64,000 nucleotides of DNA from Holacanthus passer (taxonomy: Eukaryota > Chordata > Actinopteri > Pomacanthidae), in contig JAFREQ010000035.1 of the NCBI GenBank assembly GCA_025331565.1, positions 6,758,001 through 6,822,000 of the forward strand, given 5' to 3'. The notes under the pieces are model-generated. The model searched no databases. It was not told where the DNA came from and saw only the letters and a program-made list of their open reading frames with translations. The translations under genes and the position numbers were made by a program. Position 1 is the first letter of the stretch, and each line of letters opens with the position of its first letter. Shown here one piece after another: positions 60,029-64,000 of the stretch.

Positions 60029-63000
60029 CGCATTTTCCGTCTCCCTTTCTGCTCTGGTTCAGAGGCGACCTGTACCTGGAGCACAGCCTCAGCTCCAGCT
60101 CCATCTTCACATCTCCTGAGGGCTTCAAGTTTCCTGCAACAGGTGGCTCAAACATTTGCCTTGGCCTGCGCTGAGGTGAGGCCTCTGTTTATCGATTTGG
60201 AAAGAGTGAGGAGAGGCAGGAGAGGGAGGGGAAGACAAGAAATAAAAAGAAAGAAGAAAAAAAAAGAAGATAAATTTAAAGCCCGTCAGCAGGAGAAATA
60301 CTCAGGACTCTCTGACACAGGAGTTTGAAAATGTGAGTGTGTTTCGTCTCAATGCATCAAGATAAAACGAGAATGTAAACGTGTTTTGTACTAATATTTT
60401 CGTCAAAGCTTTGATAAACCTATGAAACATTTTCCAGAGCCTGAGCCAGAGCAGGGCCAAAAACCCCAAAATTAGTCTCCTCTCCTCTTTCTGTTTTTTT
60501 TCTCATCTCATTCCTGCCTCACTTAATTCATTTTGTTTCCCCTTTCTCTCCTCTGCTCTGCTTTACCTCTCCTCTCCTTTCCTCACCTCTACTCCCCCCA
60601 CCCTCCTTCACTCCCTCCAGAGGAATATGCCTGCAGTCTAAATGAAAATATATTTGTTGTTTTTGTTGGCCTTCTCCACTCTAACTCCACTGGCGTGATT
60701 TAGCCTTATACCCAGGGTCGCTGGAAGCCGCTATGGCAGCAGAAAGCCTCTATTAGTCCTTGATCACTGGCTGCCTGACAGCAGAGTCAACATGCAGGGC
60801 ATTAGGGCCTGACAAGGGATCAAATAAAGACTAATTTACTGGGTGTCTGTGTATAGTAAAACCACATTAACCATTTGCTTTCCTGATTGTGTTTTTTAAA
60901 TAATTCAATTAGATGAAACTAATCGATGAAATGAACAAAGGGGACAGTTGTTTTTACTGTAGCAAAGACACAAAAATGGAAGAAAATATTTTTAGAATAA
61001 ATTTGATAACAACTAGAGAGACATGCAAATTATATAATAGATGAAATCATATTGGTTTCATTAAACCTTAACATGACTGCCAACCAGATTTCTTTCCATT
61101 GGATGGCATTTGCTGATTTAAAAGAGGATTTGGTTGAATGTCGTGTTTACATCGCGGGGTAAAGATTCTGATACAAATCATTAGAAGCTGTTATGATAGA
61201 GAATGCCTTCAACATCTGCTACTGATTCATGCAGATTTTCATGTAGAAAAGTGTCATCAAACAGCTTAAAATCAGAGCATCACTCTCCCCGAGGGAACTT
61301 TTAATTGCACAGACCTCCAAACCCGATGTGAAGGTGGATTAAATGCATTTAGACATCACTGCTGAGAACCGAAATTACTACAAAGTGATATCGCTTACGC
61401 AAGGTCACCGCAGTACAAAACAAAAAGTACCAACAACAAGTGCACCTTCAACCAAATTTCTCTGTGAGGGCTAAACTTACTTCCACAAAGGACTAAGCAG
61501 GATATTTCAAGAAGCTGCTGAACAGATTTAAGTGATATTTGGTGAAATATTAAGGAAAAACAGTTTTCGGTGGGGATAGTGCCACCACCTGGTCAAGAGG
61601 TACTAGGTTTTATTCAAAACCACTGAACTACAATAGGGCCGATATACTTCAACAGAGATGCTTCTGGCTTTTTTTTCACCCTGCCTTCCATTGAGTCCAT
61701 TCAGAACAGCTATAAACACTTCCAGCCTCAGGTGTGGTCAGATAACCTCTCATCCAAACTAGTTTTTCAAGTATATACCGATGTAGAATTAACAAAGATT
61801 CCTTGATCCAGCACATCTATTAATGTTCGCTAACTTCTGCCAACTATAAAGACATTTTTATCAAAATAATGTTTCACCACTTCACCACTCCTACCAATTT
61901 CATCCAATCATCACCAAAATCTGGTACAAAACATACTTGAATGGCATTTTACTGGCAGCTGGTGCTGCAGATGCATTTTAAAGTCAAATAAATAGCTACA
62001 AACACCACAAATCAGATTCACTTTTGGACCATTAATCCTTGAATAAAGTTCTCATATGTCTAGCATCACTGTGTACTTTGATGCAGATCCAAATCAATAA
62101 CTTTTAAACATTTTATATTATAAGACTCAGATTGCAAAGCCGTGGTGGAAACGTGTGTTCATGGAGCGTTTTCTAGATCTTATCTTGTTTATTTTCTTGA
62201 ATTTTTTATTACAACACATGTAGTTGTGAGAATTGTAGCTACACATACGATCCTTCTGGTGAGAGCTTTGATAATATGGGGGGTTGCAGCTGAGGTTGGT
62301 GTGTTATACGAGCGGTGAGTGTGTGTAAAGTAAGAACAGACTGAATGTGCTCAACATGAGGTAAGGTGGCAAAAGGAGTGAGTGGGTTTTTTGTGGTGTG
62401 TGGGGAGATTGCTGTGGTATAGGCCTACAACTGGGCTGGGATAGGGGTGAGCTATTTTAGGGGGCTCTGTGTGTGTGTTACAGCTGGTTTACACAAGATT
62501 TATATCAAGCTGGCCAAATTTTTTTTAAAGCTGTAAAATGCAAATATGTATGTGAATGCATGTGAATCGTGCATGGAAAGTGAGAGAAATACATTCATTT
62601 TAAACATGCTGCACCCTCCTATACTGTATGTCATTTGAGAATTTGAAAACACAGGCTTAGATGTTCAGTCTTTTTGTTTCATTTGTGACAAATTGCCCCC
62701 ATTCTACTCCTAAATTAGCAGTGTCCACATAACGATTCTCTAAGAAGGCATTTGTTTTCTGATCAACACAGATGAGCTTTTCAATGTTTCTTAATAACAA
62801 GATTAACAATCACACAGAGAAAGGCACTGCAGTGAAGCATCATAGTATTGCTTAACCCTATTCCAGTTTGTGTGTCCGGCCAAATAGTACATGTAATTTA
62901 TTAAGTGTACCGTCACATATTTTCTGATAATTACATCATGTACTTGGGAACCTCTTGTACTCACTAATGTCTGTGTGAGTGGGAGTTATCAAAACTGATT

Positions 63001-64000
63001 TCGTTTTTTTTCAAATTTGTTCTTGTTTACTCCCTCTTGAGCTAAACTCCAACTGGCTGTTACTACAATTGAGCTCATTCTTGGAGACTCTTGGCCTACT
63101 TCATGGCACACAAGCCAAGAAAATCAACACATTTGGGGGGGAGAAAAAAAAAAAAAAAAAAAAAAGGGGACTCAAGTACCGAGTCTCGAAACCTGTCATG
63201 CATGATCATTTGCACCGACTTTTGGGTGAGTGTCCCTCGATCCCAGATTCAGCTTGATGGTTGGAATGTCTCAGTCTGGTTTGGAATCAGCGTGAAAATA
63301 GTCTGGTATGGCACAGGGTTAGATTGTGTGGTAATAAGCAATATGTGGTTTTGTACTGAGAGGGCTCTGTGTGGGTGCACCGCATCCGGGGTTTAGATGG
63401 CATAATGGAGCCGAAAGCCTGGAGCCTGCAGAGACATCAGCTTCAGGACGTAGGGATGTATTACTGGGGAGGGCTATGCTGGATCACACTGTATATCCAC
63501 AAAGCTATGAACACCAGTGGGGTGTCTCATGAATCGACATAGTGTCGCAATAAAACTGGATTTATGGTCAATGCAAAGGCTTAACAGGAGTCCCACAGTA
63601 GATACCCGTGGTGTAGATCCACAGCTAATAGCTAATAGTCGTAGCACCATCACAACAGTAGATGGATGTACAGGCTGTGTCATGTTTCAGTTTTATTCCT
63701 CACAGTTGGTGCATTTACAGTCCCTCATTTCTTTTGTAATACGAGCAACAGCGTGAAGGTCAGCCTTGTTTTATTTCAGAGCGAGACTATTCAATGCAGT
63801 CGCAGTATTTATGTTGTTTCATTCACTGTGAGAGAAGGTGGTGGAAATTACTTAGAAGAAGATGATTGAACCTCTTTTCAACTTGCTTCATGTTGTCTGT
63901 CATCCTGCTGACCCACCACAGTTTTTGTGGTCCCCATGTGGCATCTCTGTAGCTGCCATGGCTGCGACATGCAATTACATTTTTGAGGGGGTGTCTGCTA
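60027..64000. other. intergenic, no gene seen
   Basis: No exon is supported to the end of the window. Positions 60640-60850 and 61090-61310 are high-complexity and could be conserved non-coding elements. Positions 61480-62110 may be an old dispersed repeat. An A-run lies at about 63146-63165. Confidence 0.45.

Noticed and set aside
59801..60328. 175-codon open frame across the long CA repeat
   Set aside because: The length comes from the (CA)n run encoding His-Thr repeats. There is no domain and no splice context.
1..64000. CRISPR arrays, operons or other prokaryotic systems
   Set aside because: The window is vertebrate genomic DNA with introns. No regularly spaced direct repeats or compact gene clusters are present.

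Overview
This is vertebrate genomic DNA, almost certainly from a ray-finned fish and probably a percomorph. Coding exons are short and bounded by GT-AG splice sites, and there are long non-coding tracts. (CA)n and (GA)n microsatellites are dense. The repeats include Tc1-like elements with TA target sites, hAT-type MITEs with 8-bp target duplications, and tRNA-derived SINEs of the kind common in teleosts. Most of the 64 kb is non-coding. Two genes are supported, both on the + strand.

Layout. Positions 1-731 hold the last three coding exons of a RAI14 (ankycorbin)-type gene, followed by a long 3' UTR with polyadenylation signals near 1.24 kb and 2.63 kb. About 33 kb of intergenic DNA follows. 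It carries a Tc1 relic split by a roughly 1-kb insertion (10.05-11.47 kb), a degenerate tandem repeat (12.8-13.1 kb), a 509-bp hAT MITE (20.4-20.9 kb), a broken BED/GTF2IRD2-like hAT transposase (23.5-24.0 kb), several copies of a short hAT MITE family, and a SINE (33.5 kb).

The fgf10 gene is complete. Exon 1 is at 36911-37364, exon 2 at 51324-51427 and exon 3 at 53603-53803, with a 14.0-kb first intron and a 2.2-kb second intron. The spliced frame encodes a secreted FGF of 252 residues: an N-terminal hydrophobic signal segment, a long Ser/Pro-rich variable linker, and an FGF10-type beta-trefoil core. The 5' leader has two short uORFs and one uORF that overlaps the start codon. A purine-rich tract lies upstream. 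The 3' UTR has candidate polyadenylation signals at 54152 and 54459.

Downstream of fgf10 (54.5-64 kb) I see no gene. This part contains a 160-bp inverted-repeat MITE, a nearly full-length but inactivated Tc1-like transposon with ~120-bp inverted repeats (56407-57699), large CA and GA microsatellites and a G-rich tract.

The two genes are not an operon-like unit. FGF10 is a mesenchymal ligand for FGFR2b in limb or fin, lung or swim bladder and gland development, and RAI14 is an actin-associated scaffold. Human RAI14 and FGF10 both lie on 5p, so the pairing fits conserved synteny. I see no novel multi-gene system here. The most interesting points are the nested transposon history, the altered FGF10 residues, and possible regulatory DNA in the deserts around fgf10.
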